From assembly GCF_010078385.1 (NCBI RefSeq), contig NZ_SIJC01000001.1, positions 682,001-746,000 of the forward strand: a stretch of 64,000 bases of DNA, written 5' to 3'. The translations under genes were made by a program, and so were the position numbers. The notes under the pieces are model-generated. The model had not been told where the DNA came from and ran no database searches. It worked only from the letters and a program-made list of their open reading frames with translations. Positions 23,642 through 31,782 of the stretch are shown one piece after another (position 1 is the stretch's first letter; the number at the start of each line of letters is the position of its first letter). The stretch comes from Chengkuizengella sediminis (GTDB lineage Bacteria; Bacillota; Bacilli; Paenibacillales; KCTC-33759).

Positions 23642-25624
23642 TCAAGTAACTTTTCTTTGAGTTCCACGATATCTTGGAATGACTTGATTTTGTCTGCCCC
23701 CCCAAATAGCAAATAATGTACCAATGACTACTACAACTCCACCAGTCCAAATCCATTTTACTAACGGATTAACACGAACCACAAAAGTTGCACGTAAGTC
23801 TCTTTCCCATGCACTTATCACAATATATAGATCTTCTTGCCAACTGCTTATCATCCCAACTTCAGTTGAAGGTTGTTGCCAATTACCATAAAAGATTTTT
23901 TCTGGTTGAATATAACCCAACTGTTTTCCATTCTTTTGAACTTTTAAGTCAGCAAATATGATATCGTTGAGGCCTTCACTTTTTTGAGCTAAATTTTCAT
24001 ATGTAATCTCAAAGTCTGCTATGTTTATCTTTTCACCGATAGCAACAGTTTTCATAGACTCCACACTAAAATTCTGTGAACCTATAATACCTATGGCAAT
24101 CAATGCAATTCCAAAATGTACGGTATAACCTCCGTAACGCCGACGATTTTTTGAGATTAAGCGAATGAGTGCTATTGGATAACTTTCTAGAGTAACAGAA
24201 CGTCTTGCTTTAACCCCACGGTATATTTCAGAAATATGTGTGAACAACATAAATGCAACAATAGTAAATCCGATGATAGGATATGTAGTTCTTATCCCCA
24301 AAGTAAATAAAAGGACCGCAACAATGAAAGTTAACAATGCTGGAATTAAAAAATTCTTCTGTAAGTTTTTTATTGTTGATTTTTGCCAAGCAATTAGTGG
24401 ACAAATGGCCATGATAAACAACAATGCCAACAATATCGGAGACATTACAGTGTTAAAAAACGGTACGCCAACTGTTACTTTAGTACCTCTTACTGCCTCA
24501 GAAATTAGTGGGAATATCGTGCCCCAAAATACGGCAAATGCTGCACCTACTAAAATTAAATTGTTAATTAAAAAGCTGCTTTCTTTTGAAAGAAAAGATT
24601 CAAAATAATCGCTATCTTTTTTTAGTAAATGATACCTACTCATCATGACATACATTGCAAAAATAACAGCTATGCCCATAAAAATTAGAAAGTAAGTTCC
24701 TAAATTTGTATCTCCAAAAGCATGTACAGAAGTTAAGACACCACTTCGTACTAAAAATGTACCGAACAACGTTAGGGCATAAGACAATATAATTAAAGAC
24801 AAATTCCAAACCTTTAACATTCCTTTTCGCTCTTGTATCATGACGGAATGTAGAAATGCTGTCACCGTTAACCAGGGCATAAATGATGCGTTCTCTACTG
24901 GATCCCATGCCCAATATCCACCCCAGCCTAACTCCAAATAAGCCCAATATCCTCCCAATAAATTCCCAAGAGTTAAAAACAACCATGCTAATAAAGTCCA
25001 CCGTCTTGTCATACGTATCCAAAAGGAATCTACGTTTTTTAAAATCAACGCAGCTATCGCAAAAGCAAATGGAACAGCTAAACCTACATAACCTAAATAG
25101 AGAGTAATGGGGTGAATAATCATACCTGGATCCTGTAGCATTGGATTTAATCCGTTACCTTCAGAAGGAATCAAGTCGTTAAGTTCAAATGGTTTTGTAG
25201 TCGTTGCTAAAATAAAATAAAAAAAGATTGCATTCCCTAACATAATTGTAGAAACATAAGGAACCATCGGATTTCCTTTCATTTTATTAGAAAATGCAAC
25301 CATTGCAGTGTACATCGTTAATAAAAATGTCCACAGTAATAGTGATCCCGCATTACCTGCCCATAAAGCTGAAAGTTTATATACGATTGGTAAATCACTA
25401 CTTGTATACATGGATACATATTTAAATTGAAATTGACTGGTTGCTAGGGCATATAATAGAAGAATTACTGTTATACTTGTAAGAAGAAATAATGTCAAGA
25501 CTCCATTTTTGCCACTATTCACCCATTTTTGATCTTGTTTTATCACTCCAACAATGAATGCAATGAATGAATAAATAGAAATAGCTAAACCCAAATAGAT
25601 TGTCAGATCTCCGATATTATGCAT
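23642..25624 (-). CDS. ccmF: Cytochrome c haem lyase subunit CcmF/NrfE
   Basis: 660-residue membrane protein with about 15 hydrophobic segments. It contains the WWD motif region: YLELGWGGYWAWDPVENASFMPW, preceded by conserved His regions (MIIHPITLYLGYVG) and followed by LFGTFLVRSGVLTSVHAFG. The C-terminal soluble loop and last helix (about 500-650) are typical. CcmF with CcmH attaches haem from CcmE to apocytochrome. The gene lies between ccmE and ccmH. Confidence 0.95.
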   Translation of the reverse strand: MHNIGDLTIYLGLAISIYSFIAFIVGVIKQDQKWVNSGKNGVLTLFLLTSITVILLLYALATSQFQFKYVSMYTSSDLPIVYKLSALWAGNAGSLLLWTFLLTMYTAMVAFSNKMKGNPMVPYVSTIMLGNAIFFYFILATTTKPFELNDLIPSEGNGLNPMLQDPGMIIHPITLYLGYVGLAVPFAFAIAALILKNVDSFWIRMTRRWTLLAWLFLTLGNLLGGYWAYLELGWGGYWAWDPVENASFMPWLTVTAFLHSVMIQERKGMLKVWNLSLIILSYALTLFGTFLVRSGVLTSVHAFGDTNLGTYFLIFMGIAVIFAMYVMMSRYHLLKKDSDYFESFLSKESSFLINNLILVGAAFAVFWGTIFPLISEAVRGTKVTVGVPFFNTVMSPILLALLFIMAICPLIAWQKSTIKNLQKNFLIPALLTFIVAVLLFTLGIRTTYPIIGFTIVAFMLFTHISEIYRGVKARRSVTLESYPIALIRLISKNRRRYGGYTVHFGIALIAIGIIGSQNFSVESMKTVAIGEKINIADFEITYENLAQKSEGLNDIIFADLKVQKNGKQLGYIQPEKIFYGNWQQPSTEVGMISSWQEDLYIVISAWERDLRATFVVRVNPLVKWIWTGGVVVVIGTLFAIWGGRQNQVIPRYRGTQRKVT

Positions 25625-25668
25625 AATATACCCTCATTTCATGAACACTACTGTTTGTGAATCACTGT

Positions 25669-26094
25669 CTATTCCATCTCTTTTTCATGTAACTCAGGAT
25701 CGTATTCTTCTCCTTCATATTTTGAAGGACATTTCGTCTGAACCTTCTCTGCATTGAAGGTACCATCATCATGAACAAAACCTTCAACAATCACAATCAC
25801 ATCTTCACTGAAATTATCTGGTTTAACACCCTGATGGACAACGGATAACACATTCCCGAATTCATCTTCTATTTGGAAACTCAGTTCAATTAGGTCAGCA
25901 TTCCATTGAATAGACTTTTCTATTAAGTCACCCTGTGTCATAATAAAACGTTCTTGAAATTTATGAGGCTCTTGTATAATCTCCTGTAAAGTAAGCTCAG
26001 ACCCACTAGTTTTTGTTGTAGCTCCAATTAATAAAATAAGAATTGCAACAAAAACTGTACTAAAACCTATGAGCATCTTTTTATTCTTTTTCAT
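25669..26094 (-). CDS. ccmE: Haem chaperone CcmE, CxxxY variant
   Basis: 141-residue membrane-anchored OB-fold haem chaperone. Start ATG at 26094 (MKKNKKMLIG), with GAGG 8 nt upstream. The N-terminal anchor is about residues 5-26. The beta-barrel includes RFIMTQGDLIEKSI and VIVEGFVHDDGTFNAEKV. The haem-binding motif reads TKCPSKYEGE, i.e. CxxxY, whereas most CcmE proteins have HxxxY in a LAKHDENY context. CxxxY CcmE is known from archaea and some sulfate reducers, usually without CcmH. It is the first gene after an Fnr-type promoter. Confidence 0.9.
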   Translation of the reverse strand: MKKNKKMLIGFSTVFVAILILLIGATTKTSGSELTLQEIIQEPHKFQERFIMTQGDLIEKSIQWNADLIELSFQIEDEFGNVLSVVHQGVKPDNFSEDVIVIVEGFVHDDGTFNAEKVQTKCPSKYEGEEYDPELHEKEME

Positions 26095-26197
26095 AAACTT
26101 CACCTCTTTGATAACTTTTCAATTCTCCTTATATAAATTGTATTCGATAAAAATTAGTATGGATATACAATTGGAGTCATTGTAAAAAAACATACAT

Positions 26198-26238
26198 ATT
26201 TTACTAAATCAGTTGAAATAGATGTGATAAATTTCACA
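26198..26238 (-). promoter_or_regulatory. Fnr-type site and promoter of the ccm operon
   Basis: A perfect TGTGA-N6-TCACA palindrome (26223-26238) is followed on the minus strand by 19 nt and TAAAAT (26198-26203). The site is thus centred near -40/-41, the activating position for Fnr/Crp-family proteins. It lies 129 bases before ccmE and downstream of the nrfA terminator, so the ccm genes can be activated independently when oxygen is low. Confidence 0.7.
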
Positions 26239-26275
26239 GACATATTCGTTATACATTGATCTACAATTAGTGTGG

Positions 26276-26316
26276 AAAAAGCATTCTACTATGAAATAAA
26301 AGTAAAATGCTTTTTT
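26276..26316. terminator. Terminator after nrfA
   Basis: AAAAAGCATT-C-TACT pairs with AGTA-A-AATGCTTTTT (14 of 15 positions), with T-tracts on both strands. It is 16 bases beyond the nrfA stop codon and separates nrfHA from ccm. Confidence 0.75.
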
Positions 26317-26331
26317 AATCTGTGTCCTTCT

Positions 26332-27753
26332 CTATTTTTTTTGAGGAGGGAAATAATCGTTGGTTGCATGTTCATTTTTCTTGAAATTATCAGGTTCGTC
26401 ATAAACAGCTTTTTTAACTTTTTCGATTTCTTTTTTTAATTCATTTATGTTTACGTCCAATTTCACAAGCTCCTCAGTTGCTAAAATAATCGCTTCACTC
26501 GAAGCTTCTACGGATGTTTTTAATGCATCCATTGAACCTTGAGGATTGTGGAAACCAGTTGAGTTTTCAGCAGAAACTATATCCCAGAACCATTGTCCCT
26601 TTCTTACTAAATCCTGCGCTTGTTTGATTTTATCTTCTGATACACCTGATGTAATCATTTTGTTCACATAATAATGTGAGGTTATCGAAATATCTCCTGC
26701 TTTATCCAATGCATCTTTACTCATTTCCTGAATCGATTCAACTTTGCCCTTTAACTCCTCTTCTGTTTGATCAGAATGACAAGTACGACAAGATTGTTCA
26801 ACTGTTTTTAGAGGTGAGGTCCAGAAATGACTCGTAATTTTTTTTCTATCATCTTCACGAGTATATGGCATATGACAGTCAGAACAGGTCACTTCTGCTT
26901 TTCCGTGTGTACCTTCAGCCCAGGTCTCATACTCAGGATGTTGTGATTTTAACATTGGTGCACCTGAGACATTGTGTATCCAATCTTGGGAGAACCCAGA
27001 TTCCATTGCAATGGTTTCATAGTATTCAAACATTTCCTCAGGTTGATAACCTTCTGACCAAGGGAACGTAACAGCTTTATTTTCCGGTTCAAAATAATAT
27101 TCTACATGACATTGCGCACAAACATAAGTACGCATTTCATTTAATGTTGGATTAGATATATCCTCGCCCTTTTCTAACATTGCTGTAGCAAACATAGGGC
27201 GAGTCACTTGAAGTTCCATCGTTTCAGGATCATGACAATCTGAACATCCTATCGGTGAATGTCCCATTTCTTCTGCTAATGGGATAATTTCATTTCGGAA
27301 ATTTTTAGTCCAATACTCATCACCAAATTGATCTATCATACTTGGAACGGCAGTACTTTTACAAGTAAAACAAGAACCTATTGATTTATCATTAATTCTT
27401 GCAATTGAAATGTTATCTTCTACTGCATAAATGTGACCACGGTCTTCATTATATTCCTTAGCAAATCCGTAACCATTAAATAATATAGGGGCATATGGCT
27501 CTTTATTATGATCAAACTTAGATGCAAGAACGGAACCTCCAAACCTTGTATCTTCCATCTCTAAGTTTCTTTGATAACTAGCATAATGAAGAGGAAAAAG
27601 ATTCTCAAAAGCTTCATTACTAATTTCATCAGGAGAAAGACCTGTTAGAGCTACTTCAGATGTTCCTTCTGTATTTAATTGACAAGCCGACACTAAAACT
27701 GTCAAAATCAAAATAGTACAAAAAAGAAACAAACGTTTCAAATTAACCATCAT
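26332..27753 (-). CDS. nrfA: Ammonia-forming cytochrome c nitrite reductase NrfA
   Basis: 473-residue pentahaem enzyme that reduces nitrite to ammonium outside the membrane. The start is ATG at 27753 (MMVNLKRLF), with AGGAGG 8 nt upstream. The signal peptide ends in VLVSACQLN, a lipobox, so the protein is probably a lipoprotein. Haem motifs in order: SCFTCKST (the catalytic haem with Lys ligand, CxxCK), CSDCHDPE, CAQCHVEY, CSDCHMPY, CRTCHSDQ. Conserved active-site segments include the Tyr/His region before the third haem and GSCFTCK. nrfH is directly upstream (12-base gap). It needs the ccm products for haem attachment. Confidence 0.97.
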   Translation of the reverse strand: MMVNLKRLFLFCTILILTVLVSACQLNTEGTSEVALTGLSPDEISNEAFENLFPLHYASYQRNLEMEDTRFGGSVLASKFDHNKEPYAPILFNGYGFAKEYNEDRGHIYAVEDNISIARINDKSIGSCFTCKSTAVPSMIDQFGDEYWTKNFRNEIIPLAEEMGHSPIGCSDCHDPETMELQVTRPMFATAMLEKGEDISNPTLNEMRTYVCAQCHVEYYFEPENKAVTFPWSEGYQPEEMFEYYETIAMESGFSQDWIHNVSGAPMLKSQHPEYETWAEGTHGKAEVTCSDCHMPYTREDDRKKITSHFWTSPLKTVEQSCRTCHSDQTEEELKGKVESIQEMSKDALDKAGDISITSHYYVNKMITSGVSEDKIKQAQDLVRKGQWFWDIVSAENSTGFHNPQGSMDALKTSVEASSEAIILATEELVKLDVNINELKKEIEKVKKAVYDEPDNFKKNEHATNDYFPPQKK

Positions 27754-27765
27754 TTTCATTCCCTC

Positions 27766-28275
27766 CTAGTCCTTTAAACCTTTAATGTTATACGTTCCTG
27801 GTTCATATAATTGCTCAGATTTATTTTTATCTTTTTTTCCATGAGGCACTTGACGATGACAATCAACACATGTACCTTTGACATCATGACTTACATTATT
27901 GATAGAATTTTCGTGACATGATACACAGTTTTCTTGAACGACTTCAACAGTTGCAGCTTTTGCATGAATGACATCTGGAATTTCATCAACATTTAGCGTA
28001 TTCATATAAATATCATGTAATCCTGCCTTTGATTTAAACAATATCTTCTCTCCAAAGTTATCAGTTGGTGCATGACATGTATTACAATCTAAATTCGCAT
28101 GTGTTGAATCTGAAAAACTGCTATAAGCTGTATCCATAGGGTGACATGTTGAACAAAACTCGGCAGAATCAGTATAATGCAATGTTTCTGCACTTGCTAT
28201 CGTAAATATAAGACCCAACATGATACCTATAAATAAAATTAATCTTTTATCAAGCGCCTTCATTTTTTTTAACAT
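27766..28275 (-). CDS. nrfH: Cytochrome c nitrite reductase small subunit NrfH
   Basis: 169-residue membrane-anchored tetrahaem quinol dehydrogenase of the NapC/NirT family that feeds NrfA. One N-terminal helix (about 12-30) is followed by CSTCHPM, where Met is the expected ligand of haem 1, then CNTCH, CVSCH and CVDCH. Length and haem count fit NrfH. GAGGGG is 7 nt before the ATG. It is the first gene of the nrfHA operon with an Fnr-type site upstream. Confidence 0.96.
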   Translation of the reverse strand: MLKKMKALDKRLILFIGIMLGLIFTIASAETLHYTDSAEFCSTCHPMDTAYSSFSDSTHANLDCNTCHAPTDNFGEKILFKSKAGLHDIYMNTLNVDEIPDVIHAKAATVEVVQENCVSCHENSINNVSHDVKGTCVDCHRQVPHGKKDKNKSEQLYEPGTYNIKGLKD

Positions 28276-28593
28276 CCCCTCACCCCTCTTGTAAGAAATA
28301 TTTCCTTAGCTTCAATGTAACATTTGGAAATAAAGAATAATGTACCAATCGAATGAACAAAATATGGAATTTATTTGTCTGCTTTATTTGAATCCTTTTA
28401 TATTTGTGAAATAATTCACATAAATTTCAAAATTGGCCAATTCGACAAAAATGGCATATCTTCTACTTAAATTTTTTTTTGAATAGCACAAGCTTTGACA
28501 AACTTCTGAAAACAATTCGTGTAAACTTACTTTATATTTTTCTGATAAACGGAAAACATAAAGAATACGAAATCGATTTTTAGGAGTTTTTCC
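28276..28593. other. Divergent control region between nrfHA and the LCP gene
   Basis: 318-base intergenic region. On the nrf side it holds a perfect Fnr-type site. On the LCP side a TTGACA lies at about 28498, but no well-spaced -10 box follows. No other structure is apparent. Confidence 0.4.
28405..28420 (-). promoter_or_regulatory. Fnr-type site upstream of nrfHA
   Basis: TGTGA-AATAAT-TCACA, a perfect match to the Bacillus Fnr consensus, 130 bases before the nrfH start. A clear -10 box at the ideal distance is not evident, so the exact promoter remains open. Confidence 0.6.
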
Positions 28594-29679
28594 ATGAAAA
28601 AGAAGTACATTTATATAGTAGTTGCTGTGTTGTTAATTATCACCTCCAGTTTTTTTCTAAAAAACACAATTAAACTAATGGCATTTAATTGGTTTTTTGC
28701 ACAGCATCTTGAGGACATATTAGAACAATCATATGAACCTTTGACAGAAAAAGAAAATATTTTAGAGTTAGATGAAAATGTTCAAACGAATCAAATAAAT
28801 AATCCCGGATTTATTAGCTTTCAGCTGTTTCCAAGACAAGTACAATTAAAGGAGAAAAATGAAGGAGAAAATGAGGTGACAATTGGAAACACTAAACCTT
28901 TTGCGATACTACTTTTAGGAGAAGATGCAAGGGGAGAAGAGCAAGGTCGATCAGATAGTATGATTCTATCCATCGTAAGACCATCTGACCTTAAAGTGTT
29001 ACTACTATCTATACCTAGAGATACTTACGTGGAGATACCAGGTCGAAGAGGAAAAGATAAAATTAATCATGCATTCGCTTTTGGAGGAGTGAAACTTGCA
29101 AAAGATACAGTTGAACATTACTTTGATATCTCCATTCAAAATTACGCAAAAATAAATTTTTATGGCTTTACTCAGCTTGTAGATGCATTAGGTGGTATAA
29201 GCCTGAAAGTAGAAAAAGATTTAATAAAATATACAGATTCAGGAGCTGAAATTATCGTTGTTGGAGGTAAAGAAAGTTACACTGGAGAAGAAGCATTAAA
29301 ATATGCAAGATTTCGTTCAGATTCACAAGGTGATTTTGGAAGAACGGAACGCCATCAAGAAGTTATTATCGCTATATTAGATGAAGCAAAAAAACTAACA
29401 AATATAACGAAAGTATTTGATGTCATCGGAATTGTAGGTGAAAACTTAAAAACAGATATGAAACCTAACATGATAAAAGAATTAACTAACCTATATTTAA
29501 AATCTGAAAATCCGCAAATTCACACATACTCGTTGAAAGGTATTGCTTCTAATGATAACCCTCAAAAAATTTGGTACGACCATGTTAGTGAAACAGAATA
29601 TACCAAAGTAAAAACAATGATTGACGTTTGGCTAAATTTAGATACCTCAGAAGATGAATTAATTGAATACTTTAAATAA
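28594..29679 (+). CDS. LytR-CpsA-Psr (LCP) family cell-wall glycopolymer ligase
   Basis: 361-residue membrane-anchored protein with a short cytoplasmic start, one helix (about 6-22) and an external LCP domain at about 90-320. LCP enzymes transfer teichoic acids or other glycopolymers to peptidoglycan. Typical segments: LLLGEDARGEEQGRSDSMIL, LLSIPRDTYVEIPGR with KINHAFAFGG, FYGFTQLVDALGGI, TGEEALKYARFRSDSQGDFG and RTERHQEV. Conserved Arg and Asp residues for pyrophosphate binding are in place. AGGAG precedes the ATG. It is transcribed away from nrfHA and its position in the nitrite island looks coincidental. Confidence 0.92.
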   Translation: MKKKYIYIVVAVLLIITSSFFLKNTIKLMAFNWFFAQHLEDILEQSYEPLTEKENILELDENVQTNQINNPGFISFQLFPRQVQLKEKNEGENEVTIGNTKPFAILLLGEDARGEEQGRSDSMILSIVRPSDLKVLLLSIPRDTYVEIPGRRGKDKINHAFAFGGVKLAKDTVEHYFDISIQNYAKINFYGFTQLVDALGGISLKVEKDLIKYTDSGAEIIVVGGKESYTGEEALKYARFRSDSQGDFGRTERHQEVIIAILDEAKKLTNITKVFDVIGIVGENLKTDMKPNMIKELTNLYLKSENPQIHTYSLKGIASNDNPQKIWYDHVSETEYTKVKTMIDVWLNLDTSEDELIEYFK

Positions 29680-29739
29680 CATTTTCCTTCTTTTTTCTAA
29701 AGAACTTTTTTCAAAATATTTTTAAATTCTTAAAGTGTT

Positions 29740-29784
29740 AAAAGCCTTAGGTTTGTAATATATACTTAACCCAAGGCTTTTATA
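29740..29784. terminator. Bidirectional terminator between LCP gene and hmp
   Basis: AAAAGCCTTAGGTT pairs with AACCCAAGGCTTTT around a 14-nt loop with T-runs on both strands, between two convergent genes. Confidence 0.75.
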
Positions 29785-29805
29785 TGAAATTCTTTTTAAA
29801 ATTAA

Positions 29806-31023
29806 TTATTTCTCAATTTCTGCTTTTGGTCCAAAGAATTCATAATGTATATGTTGTAAATCTACTCCCCACTTATTTAATCCTTCATATATGACCTTCA
29901 TAAAGGGTACTGGACCACAGAAATAATAATCAGCTTGATGTGAAGGCAGGATGCTCTTCAACCATGCCATTTCAATAAAACCTTCTTTTTCAAAACCATT
30001 TGCTTGTTTATCTTGTTCAGTAGGAGCTTGATAACAAACTAATGATTTTAACTGATTATGTTTTGCTGCAAGCTGCTGAACATGATCTCTAAAAGCATGA
30101 AACTCACTATTAATTGCTGCATGAATAAAATAAACTGGGCGTTCTGGCTCTTTTTCAATTAACGTATTTAACATACTAATCATAGGAGTAAGACCAACTC
30201 CACCACTAATGAGAACAATTGGAAAATCATGTTCTGAATTTAATACAAAATCTCCTGCTGGTGCACTTATTTGCACAATATCTCCTTCATTCACATGATC
30301 ATGCAAATAATTTGACACTAAACCATCAGGTTTATTTTCAACCCCTAATTCTCTTTTCACACTGATTCTGTAATAATTTTTATCTGAGGAATCAGATAAA
30401 CTGTATTGTCTGATATGCGTATTTTTCTTCCCTTCTATATTCATTTTTACACTAATATATTGACCAGGTTGAAAGCTTGAAATGGATTTACCATCCTCTG
30501 ATCGTAAATAAAAAGAAGTGATCACCTTACTCTCTTCAACTTTTTTGTAAACCACAAACTTTCTAAAATCTTTCCAACCTCCATTAAGTTGATTTGCATC
30601 CTCGTACATTTGATGTTCAATTGAAATAAAGACATCAGCTATGACCCCATAAGCCTCTTCCCATGCACTCATAATTTCATCAGTAGCAGCATCTCCTAAT
30701 ACTTCTTTTATAGCTAATAACAAGTGTTTACCAACAATCGGATATTGCTCGGGTTTAATTCCTAAACTTCGATGTTTATGTCCTATTGTTTTCACGATAG
30801 GGAGAATAGCCTCTAAATTATCTATATTGGCAGCTGCGGCTAATACGGACCCAGCCAAGGCTTTTTGTTGTCTTCCTTGTTTTTGATTGGCATGATTGAA
30901 AATGTTTAATAACTCAGGATGATTACTAAACATAATCTTATAGAAATGACTTGTAATTTCCTCTCCATGTTCCTGCAATACTGGCACTGTTGATTTAATA
31001 ATATTTATTGTGTCTTGATTCAT
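29806..31023 (-). CDS. hmp: Flavohaemoglobin, nitric oxide dioxygenase
   Basis: 405-residue cytoplasmic enzyme that oxidises nitric oxide to nitrate with O2 and NAD(P)H. The globin domain (about 1-140) carries the proximal His in VGKHLLLAIKEVLGD, distal Tyr/Gln region ITSHFYKIMFSNHPELLNIFN. The FAD domain (about 150-260) has GQYISVKM and RQYSLSD. The NAD domain (about 265-400) has ISGGVGLTPMISML and YYFCGPVPFMK. Length is typical. An NsrR-like palindrome lies upstream and the nsrR-type gene is divergent. It would detoxify NO formed during nitrite reduction. Confidence 0.95.
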   Translation of the reverse strand: MNQDTINIIKSTVPVLQEHGEEITSHFYKIMFSNHPELLNIFNHANQKQGRQQKALAGSVLAAAANIDNLEAILPIVKTIGHKHRSLGIKPEQYPIVGKHLLLAIKEVLGDAATDEIMSAWEEAYGVIADVFISIEHQMYEDANQLNGGWKDFRKFVVYKKVEESKVITSFYLRSEDGKSISSFQPGQYISVKMNIEGKKNTHIRQYSLSDSSDKNYYRISVKRELGVENKPDGLVSNYLHDHVNEGDIVQISAPAGDFVLNSEHDFPIVLISGGVGLTPMISMLNTLIEKEPERPVYFIHAAINSEFHAFRDHVQQLAAKHNQLKSLVCYQAPTEQDKQANGFEKEGFIEMAWLKSILPSHQADYYFCGPVPFMKVIYEGLNKWGVDLQHIHYEFFGPKAEIEK

Positions 31024-31080
31024 AACGGTTCCCCCTGTTAAAAGATGTATTTTTTTACTCCTTTAAGCATAATCTAAAAC

Positions 31081-31097
31081 ATGTATATAGAATACAT
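31081..31097 (-). promoter_or_regulatory. Candidate NsrR operator upstream of hmp
   Basis: ATGTAT-ATAGA-ATACAT forms a 17-bp palindrome, flanked by AAG/CTT on one side, as in AAGATGTAT-type NsrR boxes of Bacillus hmp. A second half-site AAAGATGTAT occurs at 31041-31050, next to the hmp ribosome binding site. Assignment is by similarity to the known NsrR pattern and context. Confidence 0.55.
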
Positions 31098-31146
31098 CTT
31101 TAAGTTACAATTTTTTGAACACTTTCATATTATTTTTTACTAAAGC

Positions 31147-31183
31147 AAAGAAGTTGAGCATTTATCAGTTGCTCAACTTCTTT
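31147..31183. repeat. Perfect 14-bp inverted repeat between hmp and nsrR promoters
   Basis: AAAGAAGTTGAGCA and its exact complement are separated by 9 nt. The T-tract on either strand is short, and it lies between divergent genes where no terminator is needed. It may insulate the two promoters or act as an operator. Confidence 0.6.
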
Positions 31184-31250
31184 GCCCCTAGAACTCTAAT
31201 GACAATTAAAGGTATAATAGAATAACAAAGTTCATTGGAGTGATGGAAAG

Positions 31251-31697
31251 ATGCGATTAACAAACTATACAGATTATACCCTAAGGGTTCTCCTCTACTT
31301 AGCGACTCAACCTGAAGACAAAATAAGTAATATAAAGGAGATCTCAGAAACTTACGGAATCTCTAATAATCATTTAATGAAAGTAGTATATGAATTAGGA
31401 TTGTTAAAATTGATCCATACCATTAGAGGAAGAGGTGGTGGGATTAAACTTGCTTCTGCTCCAAAAGATATCAATATTGGTTGGGTCGTTAGACAAACTG
31501 AGAATAGAGTTAACATAGTAGAATGTTTTGATAAGGAAAATAACTCTTGTATAATAAGTCCAGTCTGTAAACTAAAGAATGTATTAAACGAGGCACTTGA
31601 TGCATTTCTGGAAATATTAGATCACTATACACTAAATGATCTATTAAGTAATGAACCTGAATTAAAAAAAATATTAATAAATCACTCACATAAGTAA
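31251..31697 (+). CDS. nsrR: Rrf2-family regulator, NsrR-type nitric oxide sensor
   Basis: 148-residue winged-helix repressor. It begins MRLTNYTDYTLRVLLYLATQ, the characteristic NsrR start, and has the recognition region ISNNHLMKVVYELG and wing RGRGGGIKLA. Three cysteines for a [4Fe-4S] or [2Fe-2S] cluster are in place: VECF, SCII and PVCKL. The cluster reacts with NO and releases DNA. GGAG lies before the ATG and a TATAAT at 31213-31218. Divergent orientation from hmp supports the assignment. Confidence 0.92.
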   Translation: MRLTNYTDYTLRVLLYLATQPEDKISNIKEISETYGISNNHLMKVVYELGLLKLIHTIRGRGGGIKLASAPKDINIGWVVRQTENRVNIVECFDKENNSCIISPVCKLKNVLNEALDAFLEILDHYTLNDLLSNEPELKKILINHSHK

Positions 31698-31742
31698 ATT
31701 GAGTGTCAACTAAGGAATTGCACGTGATATTCTTAAAGTAAA

Positions 31743-31764
31743 ACAAAAAACCGCCAGAGGCGGT
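31743..31764 (-). terminator. Terminator of the PAP2 gene
   Basis: CCGCC-TCT-GGCGG followed by TTTTTTGTTTT on the minus strand, 19 bases after the stop codon. Confidence 0.8.
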
Positions 31765-31782
31765 ATTGTTAGCCGTATTTAG

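Noticed and set aside
23160-23756. Longer 198-codon form of CcmH starting inside ccmF
   Set aside because: The upstream part overlaps ccmF in another frame and lacks a signal peptide at its start; ATG at 23630 has a strong ribosome binding site and a proper signal peptide.
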